A stretch of DNA of 64,000 bases, taken from NCBI RefSeq assembly GCF_000024125.1, contig NC_013222.1, positions 3,365,501 to 3,429,500 of the forward strand, written 5' to 3'. The notes below the pieces were generated by a model. It did no database searches. It was given only the letters and a program-made list of their open reading frames with translations, and had not been told where the DNA came from. This stretch comes from Robiginitalea biformata HTCC2501 (GTDB taxonomy: Bacteria; Bacteroidota; Bacteroidia; Flavobacteriales; Flavobacteriaceae). Shown here piece by piece: positions 63,162-64,000 of the stretch. Positions within the stretch are counted from its first letter, which is position 1, and every line of letters starts with the position of its first letter. The translations under genes and the position numbers were made by a program.

Positions 63162-63851
63162 ATGGGGAACCGCATCCTCCTGATCGAAGACGAATACGCC
63201 ATTGCCTCCTTTGTTACCCAGGGATTGCAGGAATCGGGCTATGCGGTCGCGGTTTGCTACGACGGGGAAAAGGGGCTTGAAATGCTGCAGGATGGGGATT
63301 TCGACCTGGTCATCCTGGATATCGTCCTGCCTGGGATGGACGGACGGGAGGTGGCCCGTACTATCCGGGGCCAGGGTCTGGACCTTCCGATTCTGATGCT
63401 CACCGCCCTCGGTTCTACTGAAAACGTCGTCCGGGGTCTCGATTCGGGGGCGGATGACTACCTGGTCAAGCCATTTAAATTCAAAGAGCTCGAGGCGCGG
63501 GTCCGGGCCCTTTCCAGGCGCCGGTCTTCCGGTCCCCGGGGCAACCGCACCCTCTCAGCGGGCAACCTGGTTCTCGACCGGGATGCGAAAACCGTCAGAC
63601 GCGGAGAAGCGGATATCCACCTGACCGCTACCGAGTACCGCCTTCTGGAGTACCTTTTGCTCAATAAAAACCGGGTGCTGAGCCGGATTGACATCCTGGA
63701 AAGCGTCTGGGACATCACCTTCAACCTGGGGACCAATGTGGTGGATGTATACGTAAATTACCTGCGGAACAAAATCGACAAACCTTTCGATTCAAAACTG
63801 ATCCACACCGTGATCGGCATGGGGTACACCCTGAAAGACAACGAACCCTAA
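63162..63851 (+). CDS. OmpR-family response regulator
   Basis: 229 residues. Receiver domain with IEDE acidic pair, phosphorylated Asp53 (VILDIVLPGMDG) and Lys103 (DDYLVKPFKFKEL). Winged-helix domain (LTATEYRLLEYLLLNKNRVLSRIDILESVWD, VDVYVNYLRNKID, IHTVIGMGYTL). The sensor kinase starts 15 nt downstream, so they form a two-component pair. Confidence 0.95.
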   Translation: MGNRILLIEDEYAIASFVTQGLQESGYAVAVCYDGEKGLEMLQDGDFDLVILDIVLPGMDGREVARTIRGQGLDLPILMLTALGSTENVVRGLDSGADDYLVKPFKFKELEARVRALSRRRSSGPRGNRTLSAGNLVLDRDAKTVRRGEADIHLTATEYRLLEYLLLNKNRVLSRIDILESVWDITFNLGTNVVDVYVNYLRNKIDKPFDSKLIHTVIGMGYTLKDNEP

Positions 63852-63866
63852 AACCCGGACCCACTC

Positions 63867-64000
63867 ATGCGCCTGCGAACCCGGATCACCGCCATTTTTG
63901 TCCTGCTGACCGCCCTGTTGCTCCTGGGGGTCTTTACCTTTATTTTCCTGTTTTCCGGGTTTTATACCCAAAGGGAATTCCAGGTCCGGATGGAGGGTCG
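63867..64000 (+). CDS. Sensor histidine kinase, N-terminal part only
   Basis: The frame runs to the window end. The first 44 residues have a membrane helix (FVLLTALLLLGVFTFIFLF) and the start of a periplasmic part. Place after a response regulator and this topology fit a kinase; no kinase motifs are visible in the window. Confidence 0.7.
   Translation, partial: MRLRTRITAIFVLLTALLLLGVFTFIFLFSGFYTQREFQVRMEG

Noticed and set aside
1..64000. tRNA or rRNA genes
   Set aside because: I read the intergenic stretches on both strands by eye and saw no cloverleaf with a T-loop GGTTCGAnnCC or any rRNA segment; a covariance-model scan would settle it.

Overview
The window reads as a chromosomal segment of a GC-rich member of the Flavobacteriaceae (Bacteroidetes), probably close to Robiginitalea; the genus is an inference. 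The evidence is a complete nqrABCDEF set with apbE, PorT and gliding-type C-terminal sorting domains (type IX secretion), a TamL-type lipoprotein Omp85, a short primary sigma factor without region 1.1, small families known from flavobacteria (Lacal_2735-like, DUF5103, DUF3667), and repeated TAnnTTTG promoter elements with few Shine-Dalgarno sites. I see no rRNA, tRNA, CRISPR array, IS element or prophage core. Coding density is high and spacers are AT-richer than genes.

Layout. 1-8.8 kb: a surface-protein island of two consecutive pairs, each a long repetitive fibre-like protein followed by a small exported protein with a CHU_C sorting domain. The second fibre gene carries 27 tandem units with a 759-bp higher-order period. 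8.9-16.8 kb: cell-wall peptidase, M48 protease, a small membrane protein, a secreted ankyrin protein, gpmI, a thioredoxin-like lipoprotein, map, a methyltransferase, apbE and a small conserved gene. 16.9-23.0 kb: the nqr operon on the minus strand. 23.2-35 kb: DUF5103, DUF3667, apaG, pruA, rsmG, a desaturase, an aminotransferase, trkH/trkA, ubiE and porT. 35.9-46 kb: a SpoU methyltransferase, tamL, fbaA, accD, rpsO, pnp, rpoD and rpe. 46-54 kb: a CBS protein, a YpdA-like reductase, a 50-residue Pmp3-like protein, a large SGNH/propeller/HEAT/cytochrome c lipoprotein with a ThuA-like partner, a Lacal_2735-like protein and folE. 54-62 kb: an oxidoreductase cluster (GMC plus gluconate-dehydrogenase subunit 3; a convergent molybdenum hydroxylase pair; NDH-2) and an esterase. 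62-64 kb: a metallo-beta-lactamase-fold protein and a two-component pair cut by the window end.

How the parts may work together. Na+-NQR would couple NADH oxidation to a sodium gradient, with apbE supplying its covalent FMN and NDH-2 as a non-pumping alternative. PorT belongs to the secretion machine that should export the two CHU_C proteins. The 48-52 kb and 54-59 kb blocks look like periplasmic oxidation systems feeding the respiratory chain.

The least ordinary parts are the paired repeat-fibre/CHU_C island, the sequence-degenerate SGNH domain in the cytochrome fusion, the acidic tail on NqrE, the altered flavinylation motif in NqrB, the cysteine-free AccD N-terminus, and several uncharacterised palindromes and a recurring 14-mer in spacers.
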